A stretch of 7,345 bases of DNA from Puniceicoccales bacterium (GCA_031254835.1 JAIRTQ010000075.1:1-7345), one strand, 5' to 3'. Shown: positions 1-6,100, counted from the first letter of the stretch. A program made the numbers and translations. The notes: generated from the sequence alone by a model not told the origin.

Positions 1-835
1 CCAATTTGCAGAGCTGCTGTCCAAGCATATCGCCGTAGCTGTGCGTCTTTGTAGGCGACAAATCGTGGCAAGAGGGGGCGATGCTGTGGAATCGAATTGG
101 ATCCCTCTCCGCCGCCCGGTGGCCGCGCCCTTTTTGTGTAACCGCATGAATTAAAACAGGTCGATCACATTTTTTTGCCCATTCCAGTGCGGGCAGCAGC
201 TCATCGAAGCGGTGGCCGTCTACCTTCCCTTGGTAGATCAGCCCGTAGAAGTCAGAAAACACATTGCTTTCTTTTGCGCGGATCAACTCATTCGACCAAG
301 CGCCGAGGGAGCTATCGATGGCATAGCCGTTGTCGTTGAGAATGATGATTAGCCGACCCGTTCGCAAGACCACCTGCTGGAGGGCTTCTTGGCTCAGACC
401 GCATGGAAGCGATCCGTCGCCAAGCAGCGCCACCACGTGCTCATCGTCTTTCCTTCGATCTCGCGCTACGGCAAGGCCTAGAGCCGATGAGAGCGCTGTT
501 CCTCCGTGTCCCACCGTGAAAAGATCGTAAGGACTTTCTCTGGCATCGCCATAGCCGGAATAGCCGCCTGCCCGCCGAATTCCGCAAAAACGTTCATCAT
601 TTCTCCCGGTGAGCAATTTGTGCGCGTAGCATTGGTGGGAAACGTCCCAAACCAGTCGGTCGTGGGGAAAATCAAAGACCCGGTGCAGAGCGATCGTTAG
701 CTCCACAACCCCCAAATTGGAAGCGAGGTGGCCGCCGCATCGCTCAACGACGGCAATGATGCGCCGCCGCAAATTTTGGGCTAAACCAGGCAGCTCATCC
801 GCCGTGCAGTTCCGAACGTCCCACACCCCGCCCAC
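1..835 (-). CDS. dxs: 1-deoxy-D-xylulose-5-phosphate synthase-like ThDP enzyme, N-terminal part (cut by left edge)
   Basis: The reading frame is open from a GTG at 835 to the left edge (278 codons, C-terminus outside). DXS condenses pyruvate and glyceraldehyde-3-phosphate to DXP, the first step of the MEP isoprenoid pathway, in the cytosol. Seen in order: GGHLASNLGVVEL (residues 34-46), WDVSHQCYAHKLLTGR (63-78), GHGGTALSSALG (109-120), the ThDP/Mg motif GDG (139-141) ending in NDN (167-169), VDGH (205-208), TQKGRG (233-238), and a SYGDMLGQQLC segment matching the start of the pyrimidine-binding domain. The GTG at 835 was chosen because an AGGAGG lies 8 nt upstream and an in-frame stop lies just above it. 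Oddities: E. coli DXS has GDGAITAG, GHSSTS and NDNEMSIS where this has GDGSLPCG, GHGGTA and NDNGYAID, and about 37 residues are missing between NDN and VDGH. It is DXS-family with good confidence; a true DXP synthase activity is less certain. Confidence 0.85.
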   Translation of the reverse strand, partial: MGGVWDVRNCTADELPGLAQNLRRRIIAVVERCGGHLASNLGVVELTIALHRVFDFPHDRLVWDVSHQCYAHKLLTGRNDERFCGIRRAGGYSGYGDARESPYDLFTVGHGGTALSSALGLAVARDRRKDDEHVVALLGDGSLPCGLSQEALQQVVLRTGRLIIILNDNGYAIDSSLGAWSNELIRAKESNVFSDFYGLIYQGKVDGHRFDELLPALEWAKKCDRPVLIHAVTQKGRGHRAAERDPIRFHSIAPSCHDLSPTKTHSYGDMLGQQLCKL

Positions 836-842
836 CTGGAAA

Positions 843-856
843 CCCTCCTCCTCTTT
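843..856 (-). promoter_or_regulatory. Strong ribosome binding site of the dxs-like gene
   Basis: On the minus strand the sequence reads AAAGAGGAGGAGGG, with the AGGAGG core ending 8 nt before the GTG at 835. It is the strongest Shine-Dalgarno sequence I saw in the window, and it decides the start of the dxs-like gene. An in-frame TGA lies a few codons further upstream, so no much longer form is possible. A second GTG three codons downstream (826) is less well spaced. Confidence 0.75.
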
Positions 857-864
857 CTGTCAAG

Positions 865-999
865 TTAAAGGAACTTTCCCTCCCCAACGACCTTCGTGGG
901 GACAGCTGCGCTACCCCTCACCGCCTCCTCCATTTGCGATCGACTAAAAAAAGCGGGATGGCTGATGAGATGTTTCGACACGCAATCCGGTAGACTCAT
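865..999 (-). CDS. Possible 44-residue hypothetical protein (orfD)
   Basis: An ATG at 999 overlaps the TGA of the preceding frame as ATGA, an arrangement typical of translational coupling. The frame runs 44 codons to a TAA at 865-867, just upstream of the dxs-like ribosome binding site. The product begins MSLPDCVSKHLISHP and contains SQMEEAVRG near the middle; I see no signal peptide, membrane segment or known motif. It fills most of the gap before dxs, but at this length an open frame can easily occur by chance. I considered a remnant of xseB, often found near dxs, but no XseB pattern is visible. Its reality depends on orfC being real. Confidence 0.22.
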   Translation of the reverse strand: MSLPDCVSKHLISHPAFFSRSQMEEAVRGSAAVPTKVVGEGKFL

Positions 1000-1208
1000 G
1001 ACCCAATCGCCCCTTTCTTGTCGTCGGATTTCCCGTCTGATTTTTCCTTCATTTGTTCCACTGCGTCCCCGCCTTCGTCCCTACACTCGCGCGCACAAAA
1101 GCCCAACTTCCAGCCAACCCATAGAAAAAAGGACCGTATGGCCCTGCCTACTGCCACAAAACCATCCCGCACGGTCCCCCAAAAACCTCCGGCTGGCGAG
1201 GCATTCAA
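996..1208 (-). CDS. Possible small hypothetical protein, or C-terminal extension of orfB (orfC)
   Basis: The frame is open from 1319 to a TGA at 996. Upper starts would overlap orfB by up to 89 nt, so I give a TTG at 1208 (70 residues); a GTG at 1172 (58 residues) is an alternative. No start has a well-placed ribosome binding site. The 70-residue form has a hydrophobic, aromatic middle (about residues 15-38, including SFFLWVGWKLGF) that could be one membrane segment or an amphipathic helix. Its tail is charged and Lys/Asp/Gly-rich (about 52-65). The frame is +1 relative to orfB and remains open upstream across orfB's A9 tract, so it may be read as an extension of orfB rather than as a separate gene. 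I do not recognise the protein. It could equally be non-coding. Confidence 0.33.
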   Translation of the reverse strand: MNASPAGGFWGTVRDGFVAVGRAIRSFFLWVGWKLGFCARECRDEGGDAVEQMKEKSDGKSDDKKGAIGS

Positions 1209-1230
1209 GACCAGCGACTGAAGAGCCGGC

Positions 1231-1836
1231 TCAAAAAACTCTGCCTGTCCTCCTCGCTTTTTTTTTAATTGCAGCAGTGCGAGCCAGCGACTCGGCCGTC
1301 GCCTTTTCAATCTCCGCAATCAGTGCCCGATGGGCAATCTCCTCCAGAGAGTTCCCCGTTTTCGCCTCCATTTCCACGCGCATTGCAGCCAATCTCGCCA
1401 ACTCCGCATCCGTCTCCGCACGTATCTTCGCCGTCTCTGCACGTATCGCATTTGATTCGCTCAACTTTTCGAAGAGCTTCACTTCCGCCTGATCCCTGGG
1501 GCGTAAGGTTGCACGCATCACGGGATCCGATATCATTCGCTGCCGTGCTCGCTCCTTTTCCTCCCACTCCACCTTCGTCATTGGGGACTCCCGCATCACC
1601 AGCGCGTCGATGATCGGCACAATCTCCAAACAGCTAAGTCCTTCCTGGTCGTGCAGCCGAACCACTTCATCGTAGATCCGCTGTCCCATATGACGATATT
1701 CCCTGGTTAGTAAAAAAAGGTGTAATGTCGCGTTTACCTCAGCCAAATTCCTATCCATTCCTGGGGAAATCTGTCCACACCCGGCGGCACCGGTGCCGCG
1801 GTTTCCCTGACTTTTAGCTAACAACACACTATTCAT
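1231..1836 (-). CDS. Unrecognised helix-rich protein (orfB)
   Basis: A 201-residue product of unknown function. The ATG at 1836 has GGGGGA 4 nt upstream and follows orfA by 32 nt, so the two are probably co-transcribed. Residues 1-25 are Gly/Ser-rich and look unstructured; another start, the Met at residue 27 (MDRNLAEVN), is possible. About 27-95 looks globular and mixed in composition (VNATLHLFLL, QRIYDEVVRLHDQ, SCLEIVPIIDALV). From about residue 98 to the end the chain is Glu/Arg/Lys/Ala-rich and should be one or more long helices or a coiled coil, with a seven-residue repeat IRAETAK/IRAETDA near residues 130-143. It ends in a basic tail (KKKARRTGR). There is no signal peptide or membrane segment, so it is probably cytosolic. 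The three lysines at 191-193 are encoded by nine consecutive A. Its design resembles orfA, but I see no clear alignment between them. Confidence 0.7.
   Translation of the reverse strand: MNSVLLAKSQGNRGTGAAGCGQISPGMDRNLAEVNATLHLFLLTREYRHMGQRIYDEVVRLHDQEGLSCLEIVPIIDALVMRESPMTKVEWEEKERARQRMISDPVMRATLRPRDQAEVKLFEKLSESNAIRAETAKIRAETDAELARLAAMRVEMEAKTGNSLEEIAHRALIAEIEKATAESLARTAAIKKKARRTGRVF
1258..1266 (-). other. A9 homopolymer, candidate transcriptional slippage site
   Basis: Nine consecutive A on the minus strand form codons 191-193 (Lys-Lys-Lys) of orfB. The orfC frame is +1 relative to orfB and open here, so loss of one A (or gain of two) during transcription would extend orfB into orfC for another 89 residues instead of stopping 8 residues later. 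Runs of this length are known to cause RNA polymerase slippage in bacteria, including in reduced-genome symbionts. Use of this site here is inference. Confidence 0.35.
1412..1447 (-). repeat. 21-nt period tandem repeat inside orfB
   Basis: Two 15-nt blocks at 1412-1426 and 1433-1447 differ at one base and lie 21 nt apart. They encode the consecutive heptads IRAETAK and IRAETDA. The 21-nt period equals one coiled-coil heptad, which fits the predicted helical C-terminal half of orfB and suggests growth by in-frame duplication. Confidence 0.6.
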
Positions 1837-1868
1837 AATTTCCCCCGTTTAAAATCTTTAAAATTCTC

Positions 1869-2477
1869 TCATGTCACATCGTCTATGCTGTGAAATGCAC
1901 GCCAAAGACAGTTGTAGGTATCATACATTGCGCGCCTACGGCGTACGTCCGCTTCCGCCGCTTCTGCATTGGCCCGACTTATCTGCGCACGTGCCATATC
2001 GGCAGCTCGCAACTCCGCCGCCGCCATATCACTCAGACGTTTAGCCCCCTCTTGCGCCGCCGCCATTGTGTTCGCTTTTTCCTGTTTCGCTTTTTCTGCC
2101 TCCTGTTGCGCCCGATCCTCAGCCGCCATTGTGTTCGCTTTTTCCTGTGCAATGCGTTGTTCGGACAAAACGGCCGCTTCGTCCACGAATATCCCTATGG
2201 CCCGTGCGACCCCCTCCCAAAGTACGGGATCGGCGCGAGGGCTAGAATAGTAAGCTTCCAACGCGACCACGAAAGCCCTACCAGATGCGGAGTCCCTCAA
2301 GTGGCAGCACCTTGCCATGTGCAAGGCGGACCGCTCGCCCCTGATGCCGCGCAACTCGGCGATACACATCATTGTCATTTCTTTATCGGTAATGTTCGCC
2401 ATCATCAGGGCGGTCACGTTCGTTTCTTGGCTCGCCAAGCTCGCAAATCGCTCGGTAACCATCGGATCCATTAGCAT
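1869..2477 (-). CDS. Unrecognised Ala-rich helical protein with internal repeat (orfA)
   Basis: A 202-residue product if read from the ATG at 2477. A TTG at 2525, directly after an in-frame stop, would add 16 residues. Neither start has a well-placed ribosome binding site; a GGAGG lies 19 nt above the ATG, which is too far. Residues 1-60 are unusually Met- and Cys-rich (ALMMANITDKEMTMMC, HMARCCHL). About 62-105 looks globular (SGRAFVVALEAYY, LWEGVARAIGIFVDE). About 105-185 is a long Ala/Glu/Gln/Lys/Arg-rich helix carrying two copies of QEKANTMAA 21 residues apart, and a short aromatic segment (YDTYNCLWRAF) lies near the C-terminus. No signal peptide or membrane helix is visible. It is the first gene of the minus-strand block with orfB 32 nt downstream. 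Function unknown; a coiled-coil scaffold or lineage-specific protein is a guess. Confidence 0.65.
   Translation of the reverse strand: MLMDPMVTERFASLASQETNVTALMMANITDKEMTMMCIAELRGIRGERSALHMARCCHLRDSASGRAFVVALEAYYSSPRADPVLWEGVARAIGIFVDEAAVLSEQRIAQEKANTMAAEDRAQQEAEKAKQEKANTMAAAQEGAKRLSDMAAAELRAADMARAQISRANAEAAEADVRRRRAMYDTYNCLWRAFHSIDDVT
2059..2148 (-). repeat. 27-bp exact direct repeat inside orfA
   Basis: Two identical 27-bp copies occupy 2059-2085 and 2122-2148, with starts 63 nt (21 codons) apart. Each encodes QEKANTMAA in the same frame. The intervening codons (EDRAQQEAEKAK) have similar composition and part of the same bases, which suggests an in-frame duplication of a helical segment. 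Identity at the DNA level, including third positions, points to a recent event or gene conversion. Confidence 0.85.
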
Positions 2478-2525
2478 GCCATCCCACGTAAGCTTACCTC
2501 CATCTGGAGCAGATCCTGCCGGCAA

Positions 2526-2713
2526 TTAGTTTTTCTGAAAATGTCAACTTCTTATTTCGGTAAAGTTCGGCTCATGGAAAACTGAGAATAATTTGCCTGC
2601 AAAACAAATTTGCCGCAGACCTTTATGGCGAATGGGCGCGATAGAATTCCGTACCATGCGGCAAGGGAAAACTTCCTTTGACAGCGGGTCCGTCCTCGGC
2701 CAATTTGCGTATC
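2526..2713. promoter_or_regulatory. Divergent intergenic region between orfA and hisS
   Basis: This stretch of about 190 bp separates the minus-strand block from the plus-strand hisS cluster and should carry promoters for both, but none is convincing. A TTGACA reads on the minus strand at 2542-2547 without a good -10 at 17 nt. On the plus strand TAGAAT (2642-2647) resembles a -10 without a matching -35. The octamer AATTTGCC occurs at 2590-2597 and 2607-2614, 17 bp apart, and AATTTGCG recurs at 2702-2709 just before hisS. The pair could be a regulator site, but this is speculative. The 5' end includes the alternative TTG start of orfA. Confidence 0.4.
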
Positions 2714-4015
2714 ATGAGAGGAACTTTGCCCGGGTTTCGGGACCTCTATCCGGAAGACTGCGCCCTACGACGACATATTGTGGATACATTTTTAGCTATC
2801 ATGGGCCGCTTTCTGTTCGAAGAATACGATGGCCCACTTCTAGAGCCGCTGGAGCTGTTTACGGATAAGTCTGGGCCGGAAATTGCTGAACAGCTTTTTC
2901 AATTCGAAGACCGGGGCGGACGACGGGTGGCGCTGCGGCCGGAAATGACCCCGACGCTCGCCCGCATGGCCGGCTCCCGGGCCCAGACTCTCCGGCGACC
3001 CATCCGCTGGTGCGCCGTTGGAGAGCAGTTCCGCTACGAGCGGCCGCAGAAGGGTCGGCTCCGCTCTTTTCTTCAGCTGAACGGCGATATTCTCGGCGAG
3101 CAGAGCTACCGTGCCGATGGGGAATTGATCGGTGCGCTCCTCTCGTTGCTGGCGGCGTTGGGCCTCGGCCCCGATGACATTTGCCTGCGGCTCAGCGATC
3201 GAAAAATTTGGCAGCTTTTGCTGGGGCACTTCCCCTGCGATGGCGCTGCGGTCCTGCGGGCCATCGACCGCTACGGGAAAGAGCCGGTCGCCGTCACAGA
3301 AGAGCGGCTACGGAACGTCATGGGCCATTCGGCGGAGCAGTTTTTGGCCCATTGGGAGCAGCTCCGCGCCTGCGATTCGCTTACCGCGCTTAAAACATTT
3401 TTTCGAAAATTTCCCTCTCAGGCCCTGGATGAGCGGATGGCCGACTGGACAGAGCTGCTGCAATTTTTGACAGATCTTGGCTTAGGGGAATACGTTACCG
3501 TGGATCTGTCCGTTGTGCGGGGGCTTGCCTACTACACCGGCTTCGTTTTTGAGGTTTTTGAGCGGAGCGGTGCGGGACGGGCGCTGGCCGGCGGAGGCCG
3601 CTACGACGATTTGACGGAAAAGTTAGTCGGCACTGCACTTCCCGCCTGCGGCTTCGCGATCGGCGACGTGGTGCTGGCAAACATCCTGCGAGGGAAGAAT
3701 CTTTTTCCCGGCGGGCAGGCAGTTCCGGACCTCTGGATTGTCTGCGACCGGGAACGACAGTCCGCGGCCCTTGCCATCGCGACGGCAGTTCGGCGAATCG
3801 GCGGCCGAGTGGTCTACGAGCTGCGGAGCGAATTGCCTCTGGACAAGCAGTTGCGGCAGGCGGACCGGTCCGGCGCCCGCTTCGCCCTCCTTCCCGCCGA
3901 CCGGGACTGGCTGCTGAAAAATCTTTCAACGGGAGAAACGTCCCCTAGCAGGGCGGAAGACTTCCCTGTCCTATGGACGAAAATCGGCGAATTTGCCAGG
4001 CTAGAGGTCCGCTAA
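2714..4015 (+). CDS. hisS: Histidyl-tRNA synthetase
   Basis: This cytosolic class II synthetase activates histidine with ATP and charges tRNA-His. The 433-residue product from the ATG at 2714 begins MRGTLPGFRDLYPED, as the family does. An in-frame TTG at 2678 would add 12 residues and has AAGGGA upstream, whereas the ATG lacks a clear ribosome binding site. Seen: motif 1 region EEYDGPLLEP (36-45), RPEMTPTLARM (75-85), motif 2 with FRYERPQKGRLRSFLQLN (106-123), the histidine-binding signature VVRGLAYYTGFVFE (267-280), motif 3 LAGGGRYDDL (291-300), and a C-terminal anticodon-binding domain from about 338. The presence of that last domain argues against the HisZ paralogue. 'RGLAYYTG' replaces 'RGLDYYTG' of E. 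coli-type enzymes, a variant I associate with plant and PVC HisS. It heads the cluster with clpP and clpX and ends 80 nt before the chosen clpP start. Confidence 0.93.
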   Translation: MRGTLPGFRDLYPEDCALRRHIVDTFLAIMGRFLFEEYDGPLLEPLELFTDKSGPEIAEQLFQFEDRGGRRVALRPEMTPTLARMAGSRAQTLRRPIRWCAVGEQFRYERPQKGRLRSFLQLNGDILGEQSYRADGELIGALLSLLAALGLGPDDICLRLSDRKIWQLLLGHFPCDGAAVLRAIDRYGKEPVAVTEERLRNVMGHSAEQFLAHWEQLRACDSLTALKTFFRKFPSQALDERMADWTELLQFLTDLGLGEYVTVDLSVVRGLAYYTGFVFEVFERSGAGRALAGGGRYDDLTEKLVGTALPACGFAIGDVVLANILRGKNLFPGGQAVPDLWIVCDRERQSAALAIATAVRRIGGRVVYELRSELPLDKQLRQADRSGARFALLPADRDWLLKNLSTGETSPSRAEDFPVLWTKIGEFARLEVR

Positions 4016-4095
4016 TCGAACTTTCTGGAAAATTGCCATTGCCGAATCGACTGGATGCGTCAGGGTGGGCGCGGCCGGAGGGGGCCAATCGGACC

Positions 4096-4701
4096 ATGGG
4101 GCACTATCTTCCTCTTCCATACGTATATGAGCGTGACGGCCGCACGGAGCGGTCATGGGACATCTACAGTCGACTTCTGAAGGATCGCATCATCTTCATC
4201 GGCACTCCTATTGACGATTGGGTAGCCAACGCGGTGGTCGCGCAGTTGCTCTTTCTTCAGATGGAGGACGGGAAAAAGGATATCCATCTCTATATCAACT
4301 GTCCCGGCGGGAGCGTCACGGCCGGCATGGCCATCTATGACACCATCAATTTCATGCATTGCGATGTGGTTACCTACTGCGTGGGACAGGCGGCCAGCTT
4401 CGGTACGCTCCTGCTGGCCGCTGGAACGAAAGGCAAGCGCTACGCGCTTCCAAACAGCCGAGTCATGATTCACCAGCCGATGGGTGGCGCTACGGGACAG
4501 AGCGCGGATATTTCCATCGCCGCGAAAGAAGTGCTCCGCTGGCGGGCTGTCATCAACGGTACGTTGGCCCAGCTCACCGGTCAGCCGATTGAACGGGTAG
4601 CGAAGGACTCGGACCGGGATTTTTTCATGACCGCCCCGGAAGCATTGGCCTACGGTATCGTTGATGAGGTGATCGAGCGAAAGAAGCCGAACGAATCCTA
4701 G
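4096..4701 (+). CDS. clpP: ATP-dependent Clp protease proteolytic subunit
   Basis: ClpP is the serine peptidase of ClpXP. It forms a double heptameric chamber in the cytosol and degrades proteins threaded in by ClpX. The 201-residue product from the ATG at 4096 has the usual length, with GGAGGGGG 11 nt upstream. The frame is open back to an ATG at 3973 inside hisS, which would give a 41-residue extension with no family resemblance, so I reject it. Family features: SWDIYSRLLKDRIIFIG (20-36), the oxyanion segment CPGGSVTAG (69-77), catalytic Ser101 in GQAASFG, His126 in MIHQP, and Asp175 in DRDFFM. No N-terminal propeptide is obvious. clpX follows after 12 nt, so the two are surely co-transcribed. 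Trigger factor (tig), the usual upstream neighbour, is absent and hisS stands in its place. Confidence 0.96.
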   Translation: MGHYLPLPYVYERDGRTERSWDIYSRLLKDRIIFIGTPIDDWVANAVVAQLLFLQMEDGKKDIHLYINCPGGSVTAGMAIYDTINFMHCDVVTYCVGQAASFGTLLLAAGTKGKRYALPNSRVMIHQPMGGATGQSADISIAAKEVLRWRAVINGTLAQLTGQPIERVAKDSDRDFFMTAPEALAYGIVDEVIERKKPNES

Positions 4702-4713
4702 GCGATCGAACAG

Positions 4714-6033
4714 ATGGATAAACAACTGCACCACTGTTCCTTTTGCGGAAAATCGCAGCTGACCGTGGACCGTCTCGTTGAGGGGCCGGGCGGCGTATAT
4801 ATTTGCGACCGGTGTGTCGCAGTCTGCGCGGATGCGCTCGAACTAGGAGCAAAGAAGCAGTCCACCCCAGGAATGACAGAGGAGAGTGTGACGTCCACCG
4901 GCGTGAAGGCCCCAAGCGGTCCTTTCGAGGTACAAAGCATTTCACCGAAGTACATTAAAGAATTTCTCGATCGGCACGTGGTGGGTCAGGAGGAGGCCAA
5001 GCGGTCCCTTGCGGTGGCCGTCCATAGCCACTACGGCCGACTCGCCTCCGCGGGCCGAATTATTCTCAAAAAGAAAACGCGGAAACCACTCCGCTGTGCG
5101 GAATTAGCCGATGTAGAAGTTGAAAAGAGTAATGTGCTACTTTTGGGCTCCACCGGCGTTGGTAAAACCTTACTGGCCCGCTGTTTGGCTAAGGCATTGG
5201 ACGTACCTTTTGCCATCGCCGACGCAACCGCCCTCACGGAAGCCGGCTATGTGGGCGAGGACGTGGAAAATATCATATTGCGCCTAGTTCAGGCCGCAAA
5301 TTACGACATTTCCCGGACCGAGTGTGGCATCATCTACGTCGATGAAATCGATAAGATTGCGCGGCGGACGGAAAATGTCTCCATAACGCGGGACGTCTCT
5401 GGAGAAGGAGTTCAGCAGGCGTTGTTGAAAATTTTGGAAGGAACTGTTTGCAACGTCCCGCCGAAGGGCGGGCGCAAACATCCGGAGCAGGAGTATCTGC
5501 GCGTCGATACGCAGAACATTCTATTCATTTGCGGTGGCGCTTTCGTCGGGCTGGACCGCATCATCGCAAACCGAATCGGGACAAAGGTGTTGGGTTTTGA
5601 CCCCACCGGCGAGCGGATTGGACAGGCTGGGCGGAACGAAGCGGAGCTGTTGGCACAGGTACAACCGGAGGATCTGGTACAATTCGGTCTCATCCCGGAA
5701 TTTGTCGGCCGATTGCCGGTGGTTGCGGCTCTACAAGATTTGGGCGAGGAGGATCTGGTCCATGTACTGACGAGGCCGAAAAATGCCCTCATAAAGCAGT
5801 ACCGGCGCCTATTGGCCTTTGAAGGCGTCAAGTTGCACGTGCCGGAAGAAGTGTTGCGAACCATTGCCCGACAGGCAATTCTCCAAAAAACTGGGGCGCG
5901 CGGTCTGCGGGCCGTCCTAGAGCGGACCATGCTGCCCATTTCCTACGAACTGCCCCAGCGGCGCGGAGTTAAGTCCGTAACGCTCACCGCAGAATGCGTC
6001 CTCGGCAGCGGCACGGCGGAATTCGGAGGATAG
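4714..6033 (+). CDS. clpX: ATP-dependent Clp protease ATP-binding subunit ClpX
   Basis: ClpX is the hexameric AAA+ unfoldase that recognises substrates and feeds ClpP. The 439-residue product is slightly longer than usual. Domains: a C4 zinc-binding domain with Cys8, Cys11, Cys31 and Cys34; a linker of about 45-72; an AAA+ core with Walker A GSTGVGKT (145-152), pore loop GYVG (178-181), Walker B IIYVDEID (206-213), RDVSGEGVQQALLKILEGT (226-244) and the RKH pore loop (254-256); the ClpP-docking tripeptide LGF (293-295); GLIPEFVGR (325-333); and sensor 2 in KTGARGLR (392-399). The second residue of Walker A is Ser where most ClpX have Pro. A basic stretch KKKTRK (119-124) lies in the variable insert before Walker A. 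The ATG is 12 nt after clpP with no good ribosome binding site, suggesting translational coupling. The docking loop and the adjacent clpP support a working ClpXP pair. Confidence 0.96.
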   Translation: MDKQLHHCSFCGKSQLTVDRLVEGPGGVYICDRCVAVCADALELGAKKQSTPGMTEESVTSTGVKAPSGPFEVQSISPKYIKEFLDRHVVGQEEAKRSLAVAVHSHYGRLASAGRIILKKKTRKPLRCAELADVEVEKSNVLLLGSTGVGKTLLARCLAKALDVPFAIADATALTEAGYVGEDVENIILRLVQAANYDISRTECGIIYVDEIDKIARRTENVSITRDVSGEGVQQALLKILEGTVCNVPPKGGRKHPEQEYLRVDTQNILFICGGAFVGLDRIIANRIGTKVLGFDPTGERIGQAGRNEAELLAQVQPEDLVQFGLIPEFVGRLPVVAALQDLGEEDLVHVLTRPKNALIKQYRRLLAFEGVKLHVPEEVLRTIARQAILQKTGARGLRAVLERTMLPISYELPQRRGVKSVTLTAECVLGSGTAEFGG

Positions 6034-6063
6034 TGGCGCAACGTCTTCGTTTGCGATGGCGGC

Positions 6064-6100
6064 AATCGGCAGGAGGTCCTTTGGTCGGCCGATTTATTTT
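6064..6100 (+). terminator. Possible Rho-independent terminator after clpX
   Basis: AATCGGC (6064-6070) and GCCGATT (6088-6094) form a 7-bp stem around a 17-nt loop, in which AGGA/TCCT could pair further. TATTTT follows at 6095-6100. It lies 30 nt after the clpX stop and touches the stop codon of the convergent gene, so it suits the end of the hisS-clpP-clpX transcript. The stem is short and the U-run interrupted. On the opposite strand no T-run follows. Confidence 0.4.

Noticed and set aside
478..700. Short frames of about 65 codons on both strands around 478-700
   Set aside because: All lie within the continuous dxs-like frame, whose motifs run unbroken across this stretch.
865..999. orfD as a remnant of xseB (often near dxs)
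   Set aside because: The 44 residues show none of the XseB helical pattern.
896..1492. Plus-strand 198-codon frame opposite orfB/orfC
   Set aside because: Its second half is the antisense of orfB's Ala/Glu/Arg repeats, giving a low-complexity Ser/Ala/Ile product. No ribosome binding site or family resemblance is visible, and orfB has a better start.
1890..2474. Plus-strand 194-codon frame opposite orfA
   Set aside because: The product is Arg/Phe/Cys/His-rich, as expected from antisense of Ala/Lys/Glu codons. It has no recognisable domain and is almost wholly covered by orfA.
2678..2715. TTGACA (2678-2683) with TATCAT (2710-2715) as the hisS promoter
   Set aside because: The spacing of 26 nt is too long for a sigma-70 promoter, and the -10-like box overlaps the start codon.
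3973..4095. Long form of ClpP starting inside hisS
   Set aside because: The extra 41 residues do not resemble a ClpP N-terminus or propeptide, whereas the ATG at 4096 gives the standard length and has GGAGGGGG upstream.
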